From Salisaeta longa DSM 21114 (GTDB taxonomy: Bacteria; Bacteroidota; Rhodothermia; Rhodothermales; Salinibacteraceae): DNA of 64,000 bases. This document shows, piece by piece, positions 52,826 to 62,327 of the stretch; the stretch's first letter is position 1, and each line of letters starts with the position of its first letter. The translations under genes and the position numbers were made by a program. The notes beneath the pieces were generated by a model. The model saw only the letters and a list, made by a program, of their open reading frames with translations. It was not told the DNA's origin and made no database searches. The stretch is from contig NZ_ATTH01000001.1 of the NCBI RefSeq assembly GCF_000419585.1, forward strand, positions 2,395,001 to 2,459,000, given 5' to 3'.

Positions 52826-54196
52826 CTATTCGATTTCGTCGAGCACGTCCTCAAAGACGGAAGCGCTAAGCGCGGCGGCGAAGCGGTCGATGGCCTGGTT
52901 GGTCCAGCCGCGCTGGGCCGTGCCGTTAAAGAGCGGGCGCTGGGCGGGCGGAAGCACGAGCTGGCGCCAGTTGCCGGCAAACCGGGCCCGTTGCACAGGG
53001 GCCTCGTGCCGGAGCCAGGTAGTGCCGCGTTCCAACACCCATCCGTTGTCCACGTCGATGATACGGTAGTGCGCGGTGGCCGCTAGCTCCTTCTCAACCG
53101 TTTGGACGACGTAGCTGGTATCTCGTGCGGTACTGGGCGCGCGGTCGGACGTCGCGTGGCGGCCCTTCGACGGCGGGCGCCACGGCACGCGGTGGGACGT
53201 CTGCTCGGTGACCTCCTCGGTCTGTTCGATATCGGTGAGGGTTGCCGCCACCACCCAATCGGCATCCACGCGTCGTCCCACGGTTACCGCCTGTTCATCG
53301 GAGAGCGGGCGGGCGAAAAAGCCATAGCGCCGCAGGGCCCGCCGCAGGCGCACCGGATTGACGGGGGCAACAAACAGCGGCGCAGCGGTCCAGTAGTCGA
53401 ACGCCAGGACGTGGTTCAGGTCGGGCAGAAAGATGTCGGGCAGCCGCGTCGCGGCGCGCCCGTCTTGGGTGACCGGAAGAAAGGCCACGCGGCGCGTACC
53501 GCGCGCTACGGCGTCGGCTTGTAGTTTTCGGCTCGTTTCGGCAAGCGGATGGCCGGATTTCACGAACTGCGTCACCTGGCCCAGCCGCTTGTAGGCCGTT
53601 TGGAAGCGGCCCTTCTGTATGTTCTGTTGTCCCCAGTGCACCAGCACGCGGGCCTGGGCTTGATTGAGGGCGGTTCGGCGCGCCTCGGTGGCGATGTAGG
53701 AGCGGGCCTCGGTGTACGCCGCGTGGGCGTCGGGCCAGTCGCCGGCGTCCTCAGCGCGTTGCGCCCGTGCGATGAGGGCATCGGCCGCGGCCCGCCGCAT
53801 CTCGGCGCGGTAGCGTTGGTAGTTGGAGGGAACGGTGAGCGACACGTCGACGCCCCGAGCCGCCGCGCGCAGGTCGTCCACCGTGCGGAGCGACGCGACC
53901 GCCGCTTGGTACCGCTCGGCCGCCGCGTGGCGTTCCGTCGTCTGCAGCAGCCGATCCACCGCGCGCTGGCCCACCGCCCGCAACTCAGCGCGGGCGTCGG
54001 TCCATGACGGCTCTTCGGTCAGCACCCGCACGTAGTAGCGCGTAGCCTCCACGTAGCGCCCTTCCGCCGTGAGGGCTTGCGCCTCCTCGTAGCGGTCTTG
54101 CGTGCTCACGCACCCGGCGGCGCTAAACACGGCAACCAGGACAACACCGAGACGCAGAGCGCCCCGCAGACGTGAATAAAACGCGGTTAGCGTCAT
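52826..54196 (-). CDS. Predicted lipoprotein with TPR-like helical repeats
   Basis: The 456-aa protein has a leader ending in lipobox SAAGC (VLVAVFSAAGC) near residue 28. Then come helical repeat segments of TPR style (YEEAQALTAEGRYVEATRYY; RYQAAVASLRTVDDLRAAAR; IARAQRAEDAGDWPDAHAAY). The second half is beta-rich with VAFLPVTQDGRAATRLPDIF and VDADWVVAATLTDIEQTEEV. The arrangement recalls outer-membrane lipoproteins that assemble with multi-protein complexes. No family is assigned. The ATG just before the leader is preferred over a TTG 9 codons upstream. Confidence 0.75.
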   Translation of the reverse strand: MTLTAFYSRLRGALRLGVVLVAVFSAAGCVSTQDRYEEAQALTAEGRYVEATRYYVRVLTEEPSWTDARAELRAVGQRAVDRLLQTTERHAAAERYQAAVASLRTVDDLRAAARGVDVSLTVPSNYQRYRAEMRRAAADALIARAQRAEDAGDWPDAHAAYTEARSYIATEARRTALNQAQARVLVHWGQQNIQKGRFQTAYKRLGQVTQFVKSGHPLAETSRKLQADAVARGTRRVAFLPVTQDGRAATRLPDIFLPDLNHVLAFDYWTAAPLFVAPVNPVRLRRALRRYGFFARPLSDEQAVTVGRRVDADWVVAATLTDIEQTEEVTEQTSHRVPWRPPSKGRHATSDRAPSTARDTSYVVQTVEKELAATAHYRIIDVDNGWVLERGTTWLRHEAPVQRARFAGNWRQLVLPPAQRPLFNGTAQRGWTNQAIDRFAAALSASVFEDVLDEIE

Positions 54197-54327
54197 AGCA
54201 GGCACCTGTAATTTGGTCGGCAAAGGGTCCGCAGGTACTTTTCCATCGGTGAAGTCGAGAGGACTTCCTTTTCACGCTTGGCTGATGCGGTAACCGTGGC
54301 TTTGTGGCTCCAAAGGGCGAGGTCAGT

Positions 54328-54969
54328 TTACGGCGCGAGGCGCTCTATTCTCCAGCCGTCGTCGGTGCGCCGGTAGCGCAGGCGATCGTGCAAACGGTTG
54401 GGGCGCCCCTGCCAAAACTCCACGCTGTGCGGCTGCACCACGTAGCCGCCCCAGTGCGGCGGCCGCGGAATCTCCGAGGCGTCGCCAAACCGCTCCTGTG
54501 CCGCCTCCAACTGCGCCGACAGCACCGAGCGGTCGGCAATCACGTCGCTCTGCGGCGAGGCCCACGCGCCCAACTGACTCCCCCGCGGGCGGCGGTGAAA
54601 GTACGCGGTCGATTCGTCGTCCGGCAGCTGAGCCACCGCGCCCTCAACGCGCACCTGGCGCTCCAGCGCTTCCCACCAAAACACAAGCGCGGCCTTCGGC
54701 GTGTGGGCCAGCTCGGCCCCCTTCCGGCTGCGGTAGTTGGTGTAAAAGATGAACCCGCGGGCGTCGACGCCCTTCAGCAGCACCATGCGCGCCGAGGGTT
54801 GGCCGTTGGCGCCCACCGTGGCGAGCGTCATCGCGTTGGGTTCCTCAATTTCAGCAGTCGTCGCTTCCGCAAACCACTGCTCAAACTGCTCATGCGGCGT
54901 GGCCGCTAGCGTGTCGCGGTCGAGCGTCTGTTGTGCGTATTCTTCGCGGAGGTCGGCAAGGTCAGCCAT
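54328..54969 (-). CDS. pdxH: Pyridoxamine 5'-phosphate oxidase
   Basis: A 213-aa FMN enzyme of usual length. It shows [20 protein letters not shown] and [20 protein letters not shown] with the FMN-binding stretch, then [38 protein letters not shown] near residue 130 and the C-terminal [20 protein letters not shown] and [16 protein letters not shown], the strongest signature. It makes pyridoxal phosphate, needed for instance by the kbl product. The ATG eight codons into the longest frame fits family alignments better. Confidence 0.95.
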   Translation of the reverse strand: MADLADLREEYAQQTLDRDTLAATPHEQFEQWFAEATTAEIEEPNAMTLATVGANGQPSARMVLLKGVDARGFIFYTNYRSRKGAELAHTPKAALVFWWEALERQVRVEGAVAQLPDDESTAYFHRRPRGSQLGAWASPQSDVIADRSVLSAQLEAAQERFGDASEIPRPPHWGGYVVQPHSVEFWQGRPNRLHDRLRYRRTDDGWRIERLAP

Positions 54970-55094
54970 AAGCCCGGTTAGATCAGTAAGCAAAGCACAC
55001 CGCCCAAACGACTGGACAACAACGGGCGTTTCTGCGCATGGCCCCCCTCAGGGACTTCGCATGATTTATGACGGAAATGCCAGGAATGTATATT

Positions 55095-55247
55095 TCTTGT
55101 TAACCCGAACAAATCCTGTACGAATGTTGGCTGCTCATACGTATCGCTCATACATCAACGAGCAGTGTTCGCATGATGCTTGCTCTGATGTAACCGAACG
55201 AGTGATGGAAAGGCACGGCAGGCTGTGGGAACCTGCGGTGCCTTTTC
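55095..55247 (+). ncRNA. Candidate small RNA ending in an intrinsic terminator
   Basis: A strong hairpin followed by TTTT ends an otherwise gene-free + strand stretch, with no + strand protein gene upstream for it to serve. An AT-rich start (TATATTTCTTGTTAACCCG around 55090-55108) could be a promoter. Inside, TGCTC (55132) and GAGCA (55160) can pair. The length of about 150 nt would suit a regulatory RNA, possibly 6S-like, but I see no diagnostic motif and give no family. Confidence 0.3.
55209..55245 (+). terminator. Intrinsic terminator with 14-bp stem
   Basis: AAAGGCACGGCAGG pairs with CCTGCGGTGCCTTT over 14 bp with one mismatch around a 9-nt loop, followed by TTTT and a CATTT tail on the + strand. 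It also has A-run symmetry, so it might act in both directions. The served transcript is unknown; see the candidate small RNA. Confidence 0.75.
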
Positions 55248-55321
55248 ATTTGTCCACCGGCCGATCGCCCTGGCACCCGCCAACCGACGTACCGGGCAGC
55301 CCTTTCTTAGCCTCTATCCGG

Positions 55322-55550
55322 TGTGGATAACTTGTGGATAAGTGTGGGTAATGTATCGGGCACCGTCGCCTGTCCACGTAAGACGCCGCAGATCCGCGAT
55401 TCCGTGAAGATTCGTCATGATGAGCTAACTCTATTGTTTCCAGGGGTTTAGGTTGTAACCGTAGTGTTCCTTGCGGCTAGTGGTCGGGGCTTGCATTGGG
55501 CGGTGCCTCATGCGCAATTGTTTACGCAGCCCCACGGCCGGTGTGGATAA
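55322..55550 (-). other. Second DnaA-box group
   Basis: Three perfect boxes (TGTGGATAA on the + strand, TTATCCACA on the minus) start at 55322, 55333 and 55542; a near-box TGTGGGTAA starts at 55343. The first three are spaced 11 and 10 bp. All have the opposite orientation to the majority at oriC. The site could titrate DnaA, reactivate it, or serve as a secondary origin element. No CTAG cluster or long AT tract is next to it. Confidence 0.65.
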
Positions 55551-55574
55551 CATGGGTTGTGCCTCTACCGGCCT

Positions 55575-57176
55575 CTACCAAAAGATGACAAGCATAATCG
55601 CCGTAAGGGTCAGCACGGCCCCGCCGTGCACCCGCCAATCCTTGTACCAGGGCAGCGCGTCGGGCGTCTCCAGCGCGCGGCCCGCCCACGTCAGATCGTC
55701 CACGTTTTCCTCGGCCGGCGCATCGCCCAACGCCCGCGACGCTACGTACATGAGCACGCAGCACAGCGCGGTAAGAATGCCCGCAATGATGGTAAAGTGA
55801 ATCGTGATGAAGCCGTTGAGGACCAGCAGGAAGGTGACAAACGAGAGCGCGTGTCCGCCCAGCAGCGTAGCAAACGCGCCGTTGCCATTGGCGCGCGGAT
55901 CAAACACGCCAAACAGAAAGACCGCCACCACCGGCGGCACAAGGTACGAAAGCATCTGCTGAATGTAGCTCCACAGCCCCTGAAACTCCAAAATCGCAGG
56001 AGCCCACGCGGCGGCCACCAGCATGAGGACGAGCGTTGTGATGCGCCCAATGCGCCCCACTTGCTTGGGCGTCAACTCCGGACGGTTGGGCTTGATGAAG
56101 TCGATGGTGATGAGGGTGGAGGCGGAGTTGAGCGTCGAGTCGATGCTCGACATAATTGCGGCCACCAAGCCCGCCATCACGAGGCCCAGCACGCCCACAG
56201 GCAGCAGGTCGGTTACCAGGGTTGGAAACACCTGATCCGGCTGGCTGAGGTTGGGGTACAGCTCCAGCGCAAACGCGCCCGGCAGCACCATGATGAACAG
56301 CGGCAAGATCTTGAGCGCGCCGCCCAGCATGGCCCCCCAGCGCGCGTTGTCGAGGTCTTTGGCCCCCAGCACGCGCTGAATGATGTATTGGTTGAGGCCC
56401 CAGTAGTAAAAGCCCAGCACCGGCACGCCAATGAGGGTGCCCAGCCAGGGCACGCCTTCAGCGTCCATGGGCCGAATAAGCGACAGGTGGCCTTCAGGCA
56501 GTTGGGCGGTGGCGGCCTCCCACGAAAAATTAAACTGCGCGAAGGTCTCGTACGCCACAAACGTCGACCCGATAATTAGGATGACGGCCTGCAGCACATC
56601 CGTATACACGACGGCCGCGAGGCCCCCGGCGGCGGTGTACAGCCCCGCCACGAGCGCCAGCAGAAAGCACGTCGCAATGAAGTCCGTGGTGCCCTCCAGG
56701 CCCGGCAGCAGCTCCGGAAAGAACACCTTGAGCACCAGCGCCCCCGCGTAAATGCCGCCGGCGGTGTCAATCATGATGCTGGTGAAGATGGAGAGCCCGG
56801 AGAAGTACTTGCGCGAGCGCACATCGAATCGCTTCTCCAGGTATTCCGGGATGGTGGTGAGCCCGGAACGAATGAAGAACGGGATGAAGAAGATGGAGAT
56901 GAACACGAGCACCACGCCCGCCATCCACTCGTAGTTGGACACCGCAATGCCGGTGCGGTACGCGTCGCCCGCGAGGCCGATGAGGGTGGTGCTGGAGATG
57001 TTGGAGGCAAACAGCGAAAAGCCAATGGCCCCCCAGGCCAAGCTGCGCCCGGCCAAAAAGAGGTCGTCACCGCTCTCGGTGCGCTTGGCAATGATGTAGC
57101 CAATGCCAAAAACGATGAGGAAGTACCCGGCAATGATCGAGAGATCAATGGCACCAATGGGAGCGTTTCCGTCCAT
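55575..57176 (-). CDS. Sodium:solute symporter (SSF/SGLT family)
   Basis: A 533-aa membrane protein with about 14 helices. Typical parts are DDLFLAGRSLAWGAIGFSLF near residue 36 and SNISSTTLIGLAGDAYRTGI near 58, then LEKRFDVRSRKYFSGLSIFT near 115, GFYYWGLNQYIIQRVLGAKD near 255, and the SSF signature-like AGLVAAIMSSIDSTLNSAST near 338. SGLT-type members couple sodium to sugar or inositol uptake. The substrate is not decided by the sequence. Sodium coupling fits a saline habitat. It lies upstream of the DnaA-box group and is not in an operon with dut. Confidence 0.9.
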   Translation of the reverse strand: MDGNAPIGAIDLSIIAGYFLIVFGIGYIIAKRTESGDDLFLAGRSLAWGAIGFSLFASNISSTTLIGLAGDAYRTGIAVSNYEWMAGVVLVFISIFFIPFFIRSGLTTIPEYLEKRFDVRSRKYFSGLSIFTSIMIDTAGGIYAGALVLKVFFPELLPGLEGTTDFIATCFLLALVAGLYTAAGGLAAVVYTDVLQAVILIIGSTFVAYETFAQFNFSWEAATAQLPEGHLSLIRPMDAEGVPWLGTLIGVPVLGFYYWGLNQYIIQRVLGAKDLDNARWGAMLGGALKILPLFIMVLPGAFALELYPNLSQPDQVFPTLVTDLLPVGVLGLVMAGLVAAIMSSIDSTLNSASTLITIDFIKPNRPELTPKQVGRIGRITTLVLMLVAAAWAPAILEFQGLWSYIQQMLSYLVPPVVAVFLFGVFDPRANGNGAFATLLGGHALSFVTFLLVLNGFITIHFTIIAGILTALCCVLMYVASRALGDAPAEENVDDLTWAGRALETPDALPWYKDWRVHGGAVLTLTAIMLVIFW

Positions 57177-57273
57177 GATGAGCGACAGGTTGGGTGAATA
57201 GGGGCCGAAGGCAACGCCAGAGCGCTGCCAAGTTAATCAAGTGCGCCGCACGCGTGCAACGCGCTGGGCGCCA

Positions 57274-57744
57274 TTAGGCGGTTCCGGTCGATCCAAAGCC
57301 GCCCGCGCCCCGGGTGGAGGCGGGCAGCTCGTCGGTGGGGCGCCACTCCACGCGCCGGTGTTGGGCAACCACGAGCTGAGCGATGCGCGCGCCGCGTTCA
57401 ATCGTGAACGCCTCCGCGCCGTGGTTAATGAGCAGCACCTGTACCTCGCCGCGGTAATCGGCGTCGATGGTGCCGGGGCTGTTAAGCACCGTGATGCCGT
57501 GTCTGTGCGCCCAGCCGCTCCGCGGACGAATTTGCCCTTCGTAGCCTGTGGGCAGCGCGAGGGCGAGGCCGGTGGGCACGAGCGCGCGGGCGCCGGGGGC
57601 CAGGGTAACGGGATCATCTGTTGGAACGGCCGCTCGCAAATCGAGGCCCGCGCTGTGCTCGGTGGCATGACGAGGCAACGCAAGCCCCTCGGCATGGGGC
57701 AGCCGGCGCAGCGGGATAACAGCGGCCGTGGAGGAAGAAGACAT
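57274..57744 (-). CDS. dut: Deoxyuridine 5'-triphosphate nucleotidohydrolase
   Basis: A 156-aa trimeric dUTPase with its five motifs: HSAGLDLRA near residue 30, [12 protein letters not shown] near 72, [19 protein letters not shown] near 86, [12 protein letters not shown] near 116 and the flexible end motif [10 protein letters not shown] near 144. It hydrolyses dUTP to dUMP and pyrophosphate, keeping uracil out of DNA. Motif 2 has tryptophan where most enzymes have Leu (RSGLA), a small change near the phosphate site. The chosen start [16 protein letters not shown] omits 13 upstream residues from the longest frame. Confidence 0.94.
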   Translation of the reverse strand: MSSSSTAAVIPLRRLPHAEGLALPRHATEHSAGLDLRAAVPTDDPVTLAPGARALVPTGLALALPTGYEGQIRPRSGWAHRHGITVLNSPGTIDADYRGEVQVLLINHGAEAFTIERGARIAQLVVAQHRRVEWRPTDELPASTRGAGGFGSTGTA

Positions 57745-57828
57745 CAGAAGCAAGAGGTTGGGGACAAATAGCGTCCACCGCACAGGCGGGGTCGTGCCTG
57801 CGCGGTGGGTGGCAATGGGCCAGCAGAT

Positions 57829-59337
57829 CTACTCTACGTCGCCCATGAGCTTCTGCACGAACGGCGACATGAGGAGCGCCACAATACCGCCGCCGCCCAC
57901 AATCATGGCCACCGTCCAGAAGAGCGGGCTGGGCGCCATCGTCTCCAGCTGTCCGGCCACGAGGCCCGCAAACAGGTTGCCCAGCGCCGCAGCTACAAAC
58001 CACACGCCCATCATCTGGCTGACGCGGTTTTCAGGCGCGAGCTTCGTCATCGACGAGAGGCCCACCGGCGACAGCGCAAGCTCGCCGCACGTGTGCAAGA
58101 AGTACGTGACGATAAGCCAGGCCGGCGTCACGGGGTTGGCCGCCGAGGCGTTGGCCGCGCCCCACGAAAGGACAAAGAAACCCGCCGAAAGGCCGAGCAG
58201 GCCCAGACCAAACTTCACCGGAATCGAGGGATTCGCGTTGCGGTTGGCCAGCCACGTCCACAGCCAGCCAAACACCGGTGCCATAATCACAATGAACGTG
58301 GGGTTGATGAGCTGCAGCGTGCTCGCCGGAATCGTAAGGTCAAAGATCGTACGGTCCGTCAGGTTTTTGGCAAACAGGTTCATCGACGAACCGGCCTGCT
58401 CGAAGCCCGCCCAAAAGAGCGCCGCCAGCACAAAGAGCCACAGGATGACCCACAGGCGTTGCCGTTCGGTTTTGGTGTGGCCGCCAAAGAAGATGATGTA
58501 GCCAAAGAAGCCCAGCGTAATGGCCACGGCGCCGTAGCCCAGGTAGCCCGCCAGCGCTTCTAGCGTAATGGCAAGGATACCGCTCTGCATGAGCCACGTG
58601 ACCGTAAGAAAGATCGCGGCCGCCGCCGAGGCCAGGGCGTAGAACGTGCGCGAGCGTTTGGCCAGCGTGGCCTCATCGGCATCAGTTGTTAGAAGGCCCG
58701 CATCGCCCAGGTAATCGGCCGTGAACTTGTACCACAGCAGTCCCACGAGCATGCCGAAGCCCGCCAGCGAAAAGCCCCAGTGCCAGTTGTAGCCTTCGCC
58801 CAGCAGGCCGCACAGCAGCGGCCCCAAGATGGCACCCAGGTTGATGCCCATGTAAAAGATGGAAAAGCCCGCATCGCGCCGCGCGCCGCCCTCGGGGTAC
58901 AGGTCGCCCACCATTGAGCTCACGTTGGGCTTCAGGAAGCCCGTCCCAATCACGATAAGGGCCAGCCCAATGTAGAAGAACGTGACCGTGGGCACGGCCA
59001 TGCTAAAGTGCCCGGCGGCAATGATACAGCCGCCCACAAACACCGCCTTGCGCTGTCCCCACAAGTTATCGGCCACCCAGCCGCCCGGGAGCGACAGCAC
59101 GTACACAAAGAAGGTGTACAGCCCGTAGATGGCCGTGGCCTTGCCCACGCTAAAGCCCAGGCCCGGATTGGCGCCGGTGGCGGCAGCGGTCATAAAAAGC
59201 ACGAGCAGCGCCCGCATGCCGTAGTAGCTGAAGCGCTCCCAGAGCTCCGTAAAAAAGAGGGTGGAGAGGCCGCGCGGGTGGCCAAAGAACGAGCGGTCGG
59301 TGACGGCCGATGCGCCAGAAGAAGATGCCTGAGCCAT
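57829..59337 (-). CDS. POT-family proton-coupled peptide transporter
   Basis: A 502-aa MFS transporter with about 14 helices. It shows FFGHPRGLSTLFFTELWERF and SYYGMRALLVLFM near residue 30 (the ExxERFxYYG motif for proton coupling and substrate), VGGCIIAAGHF, GTGFLKPNVSSMVGDLYPEG with the second signature near residue 133, and GINLGAILGPLLCGLLGEGY near 164. Members import di- and tripeptides with protons. There are no peptidases nearby. It is divergent from aspS. Confidence 0.93.
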   Translation of the reverse strand: MAQASSSGASAVTDRSFFGHPRGLSTLFFTELWERFSYYGMRALLVLFMTAAATGANPGLGFSVGKATAIYGLYTFFVYVLSLPGGWVADNLWGQRKAVFVGGCIIAAGHFSMAVPTVTFFYIGLALIVIGTGFLKPNVSSMVGDLYPEGGARRDAGFSIFYMGINLGAILGPLLCGLLGEGYNWHWGFSLAGFGMLVGLLWYKFTADYLGDAGLLTTDADEATLAKRSRTFYALASAAAAIFLTVTWLMQSGILAITLEALAGYLGYGAVAITLGFFGYIIFFGGHTKTERQRLWVILWLFVLAALFWAGFEQAGSSMNLFAKNLTDRTIFDLTIPASTLQLINPTFIVIMAPVFGWLWTWLANRNANPSIPVKFGLGLLGLSAGFFVLSWGAANASAANPVTPAWLIVTYFLHTCGELALSPVGLSSMTKLAPENRVSQMMGVWFVAAALGNLFAGLVAGQLETMAPSPLFWTVAMIVGGGGIVALLMSPFVQKLMGDVE

Positions 59338-59558
59338 GAACAGTTGCAAGTAATGGAACGAACGCGAGGCGGCAGCGCCGCAAAACGGCGATGGTGCGCC
59401 GTCATGGTTTCATAATCGCTACCCAAAAGTAACGAATTGTACACCGGATGTTCAATAGCCCGGTGCAAAAGCTGCGCGAAAGTGCCGTCTGGGCTGAACC
59501 CGGCCCGCCGCCCGCGGTAAACATCCCCCGATAATTGCTCACGACGCCCCCGCTCTTC

Positions 59559-61436
59559 ATGTCCAACCAGCCGCGCGCCGACCTCATCAGCCCCGACACG
59601 CACGGCCCCCGCACGCATACCTGCGGCGCCCTTCGCCCCGACGACGTCGATGCCTCGGTCGTCGTGAAGGGATGGGTGGACACGCGCCGCGACCTGGGCG
59701 GTCTGATGTTTGTCGACGTGCGCGACCGCTACGGCCTTACGCAGGTCGTCTTTTCGCCACAGGCCAACGAGGAGGCCTACGCGGCGGCGCAGCAGCTGCG
59801 CAGCGAAGACGTCATCTCGGTGCGCGGGTCGGTGCAGGAGCGCTCGGGCGGCATCAACGAGGAGCTGGCCACCGGCGCCGTAGAGGTGCTGGCGAGCGAC
59901 CTGTGCGTGCTGAATACCAGCGAGACGCCGCCGTTTGTGGTGAGCGCCCACGAGGAGCGCGGCAAAGATGCCAACGAGGCCCTGCGCCTGAAGCACCGCT
60001 ACCTCGACCTCCGGCGCCCGCAGTTGCAACGCACGCTGGCGCTGCGGCACCGCTTCTACCAGACCACGCGGCGCTACTTCGACCAAAACGAGTTTCTGGA
60101 GGTCGAAACGCCCGTCCTCATGAAATCGACGCCCGAGGGCGCGCGCGACTTCCTGGTGCCCAGCCGCCTGCACCCGGGGCGCTTTTACGCGCTGCCGCAA
60201 AGTCCGCAAACCTACAAGCAGCTCCTCATGGTGGGCGGACTCGACCGCTACGTGCAAATCGTGAAGTGCTTTCGCGACGAGGACTTCCGCGCCGACCGGC
60301 AGCCGGAGTTTACGCAGATCGACGTGGAGATGAGCTTTGCCACCGAGGAGCAGGTGTACGCCCTCACCGAAGGGCTTATGGCGGCGCTGTGGCGCGACCT
60401 GAAGGAGACAGCCCTTGAGACGCCGTTCCCGCGCATGACGTACGACGAAGCGCTGCGCACCTACGGCACCGACAAGCCCGACCTGCGCTTCGACCTGAAG
60501 CTCCACGACGTAAGCGATGCGTTTGCCAACTGTGGCTTTCGCGTCTTTGAAGGCATCATCGCCGATGGCGGGGCGGTGGTGGCCCTGTGTGTGCCCGGCG
60601 GAGCCGAGCGCGGGCGCGGCGCAATGGATCGCTTGGAGGACCACGTGACGCAAGAGATCGGCGCGGCCGGGCTCATCTACTTTAAGCACACCGGCGAAGG
60701 CATCGATCAGAACATCAGCACGAACGCGCTGCCGGCCGAGTACGTGCGCGAGGCGCTGGCGGCTACGGGCGCCGAACCCGGCGACCTGGTGCTGACGCTC
60801 GCGGGCGACGTGCCCACCGTGTACCAACAGGCCGGGCAGCTGCGTTTGCATATGGCCGCGCAAGAAGGTCTCATTCCGGAGGCGGGCACCGGCGACGACG
60901 CCTTCGTGTGGGTGACCGACTTCCCGCTGATGGAGTACAACGAAGACGCCGAACGCTACGTGTCGCTGCATCACCCCTTCACGGCGCCGCGGGCGGACGA
61001 GGTGGACCAAATTGCCGACGACCCGACGGCCGTGACCGCTCGGGCCTACGACCTCGTACTGAACGGCAACGAAATTGGGGGCGGCTCCATCCGTATTCAT
61101 AACCGCGCGGTGCAGCAGCGCGTGTTTGACGCCCTCGGCATCGACCGGGCCGAGGCCGAAGACCGCTTCGGATTTCTGCTGGACGCCCTTCGCTACGGCG
61201 CGCCGCCCCACGGCGGCATTGCCTTTGGCGTCGATCGCCTCGTGATGCTGCTGGCCGGCGTCAGCTCGCTGCGCGATGTGATTGCGTTCCCCAAAACGCA
61301 AAGCGGCCAGGAGCTCATGGCCGGCTCGCCCGACTGGGTCGATCCGCAGCAGCTCCGCGACCTCTTCCTGACGCTCGACCTGCCCGCCGACGTGGAGCCG
61401 CCCGCCGACCGCACGCGCTCGCAACTGGCCTCGTAG
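59559..61436 (+). CDS. aspS: Aspartyl-tRNA synthetase
   Basis: A 625-aa class II synthetase. The N-terminal OB domain has VVVKGWVDTRRDLGGLMFVD near residue 35. Class II motif 1 is in FLEVETPVLMKSTPEGARDF, motif 2 in FRDEDFRADRQPEFTQIDVE near 235 and motif 3 in GIAFGVDRLVMLLAGVSSLR near 557. The bacterial insertion (GAD-type) domain lies about 290-430. The flexible AGR loop segment and the RPxxFxQ pattern are as in other bacterial enzymes. The start MSNQPRADLI is preferred by family alignment. It is likely cotranscribed with lipB, 85 bp downstream. Confidence 0.96.
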   Translation: MSNQPRADLISPDTHGPRTHTCGALRPDDVDASVVVKGWVDTRRDLGGLMFVDVRDRYGLTQVVFSPQANEEAYAAAQQLRSEDVISVRGSVQERSGGINEELATGAVEVLASDLCVLNTSETPPFVVSAHEERGKDANEALRLKHRYLDLRRPQLQRTLALRHRFYQTTRRYFDQNEFLEVETPVLMKSTPEGARDFLVPSRLHPGRFYALPQSPQTYKQLLMVGGLDRYVQIVKCFRDEDFRADRQPEFTQIDVEMSFATEEQVYALTEGLMAALWRDLKETALETPFPRMTYDEALRTYGTDKPDLRFDLKLHDVSDAFANCGFRVFEGIIADGGAVVALCVPGGAERGRGAMDRLEDHVTQEIGAAGLIYFKHTGEGIDQNISTNALPAEYVREALAATGAEPGDLVLTLAGDVPTVYQQAGQLRLHMAAQEGLIPEAGTGDDAFVWVTDFPLMEYNEDAERYVSLHHPFTAPRADEVDQIADDPTAVTARAYDLVLNGNEIGGGSIRIHNRAVQQRVFDALGIDRAEAEDRFGFLLDALRYGAPPHGGIAFGVDRLVMLLAGVSSLRDVIAFPKTQSGQELMAGSPDWVDPQQLRDLFLTLDLPADVEPPADRTRSQLAS

Positions 61437-61521
61437 CCCGCGCCGTGGGCCCTGCACCGAACTTCTGCTGTGGCCCCAAAGTTGACGCATGCCCTGCTGC
61501 ACGTGTCTACCGGAGGCTGCT

Positions 61522-62310
61522 ATGTCTACGTCATCATCGCGCGAACCGCTTGTCGTCTGTCACCTGGGGCGTGTGCCCTACCGCGAGGCGTGGCGCCTGC
61601 AGCAGGCCGTGCAGCAGCGTCTCGTGCAAGCGCAGCAGGCCGGCGACGCGTCGGTGCCCCACGTGCTGTTGCTGCTGGAGCATCCGCACGTGTACACGCT
61701 GGGCAAGAGCGGCGACCCCACCAATCTCTTGCTCTCCGACGATCGGCTGGCAGATATTGGCGCTACGTTTGTGCCCATTGGGCGCGGCGGCGACATCACG
61801 TACCACGGCCCCGGGCAGCTGGTGGGCTACCCGCTCTTCGACCTCGACCGCTTTTTTACCGACCTGGGGCGCTACCTGCGCACGCTGGAGGAAGTCATCA
61901 TTCGCACCTGTGCCGACTTCGGCGTGACCGGTACGCGGGTGGAGGGGCGCACCGGCACCTGGGTGGGGCCGGACGCGCGCGGGCCGGAGCGGAAGATCTG
62001 CGCGATGGGGGTGCGCTGCAGCCGCTGGGTGACCATGCACGGCTTTGCGTTTAACGTGACCACCGACCTCGACTACTTCGGCCACATCGTGCCGTGTGGC
62101 ATTCGCGATCGGGGCGTTACCTCGCTGGCGCACGAGCTGCAGGCCTCGGTGGACGCTGACGCGGTGCGCCGGCGCGTGGTGCATCATCTGGTGGATCTTT
62201 TCGATGCCGCGCCGCTGTATCTCGCGGGCGCCGATGCGTTCGACTTTTTGCACGCGTTTACGCAGGCCGAGGCCGTACGCACCCTCCGCGCGGCCTCGGT
62301 TGCCGCGTAG
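61522..62310 (+). CDS. lipB: Octanoyltransferase LipB
   Basis: The 262-aa protein transfers octanoyl groups from ACP to lipoyl domains. Motifs: [20 protein letters not shown] near residue 48, the core [20 protein letters not shown] near 88, the catalytic lysine in [20 protein letters not shown] near 155 and the cysteine in [18 protein letters not shown] near 190. A GGAGG Shine-Dalgarno-like sequence (61512-61516) six bases before ATG 61522 decides the start against an upstream in-frame ATG at 61489. It follows aspS closely. Confidence 0.95.
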   Translation: MSTSSSREPLVVCHLGRVPYREAWRLQQAVQQRLVQAQQAGDASVPHVLLLLEHPHVYTLGKSGDPTNLLLSDDRLADIGATFVPIGRGGDITYHGPGQLVGYPLFDLDRFFTDLGRYLRTLEEVIIRTCADFGVTGTRVEGRTGTWVGPDARGPERKICAMGVRCSRWVTMHGFAFNVTTDLDYFGHIVPCGIRDRGVTSLAHELQASVDADAVRRRVVHHLVDLFDAAPLYLAGADAFDFLHAFTQAEAVRTLRAASVAA

Positions 62311-62327
62311 CCCTGCTGTGCACGCTT

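Larger units (their letters stand above)
54970..55574. other. 605-bp gene-free region with DnaA boxes, terminator and possible small RNA
   Basis: Between pdxH and the SSF symporter gene, both on the minus strand. It contains a terminator-type hairpin at 55209-55245, three perfect minus-strand DnaA boxes (55322-55330, 55333-55341, 55542-55550) and one near-box (55343-55351). The stretch 55070-55160 is rather AT-rich and could carry a promoter. The reading frames over it are short and lack coding character. Confidence 0.5.

Noticed and set aside
59190-61502. Minus-strand open frame of 770 codons opposite aspS
   Set aside because: It mirrors the aspS coding frame, has the composition of an antisense shadow and no recognisable domain.
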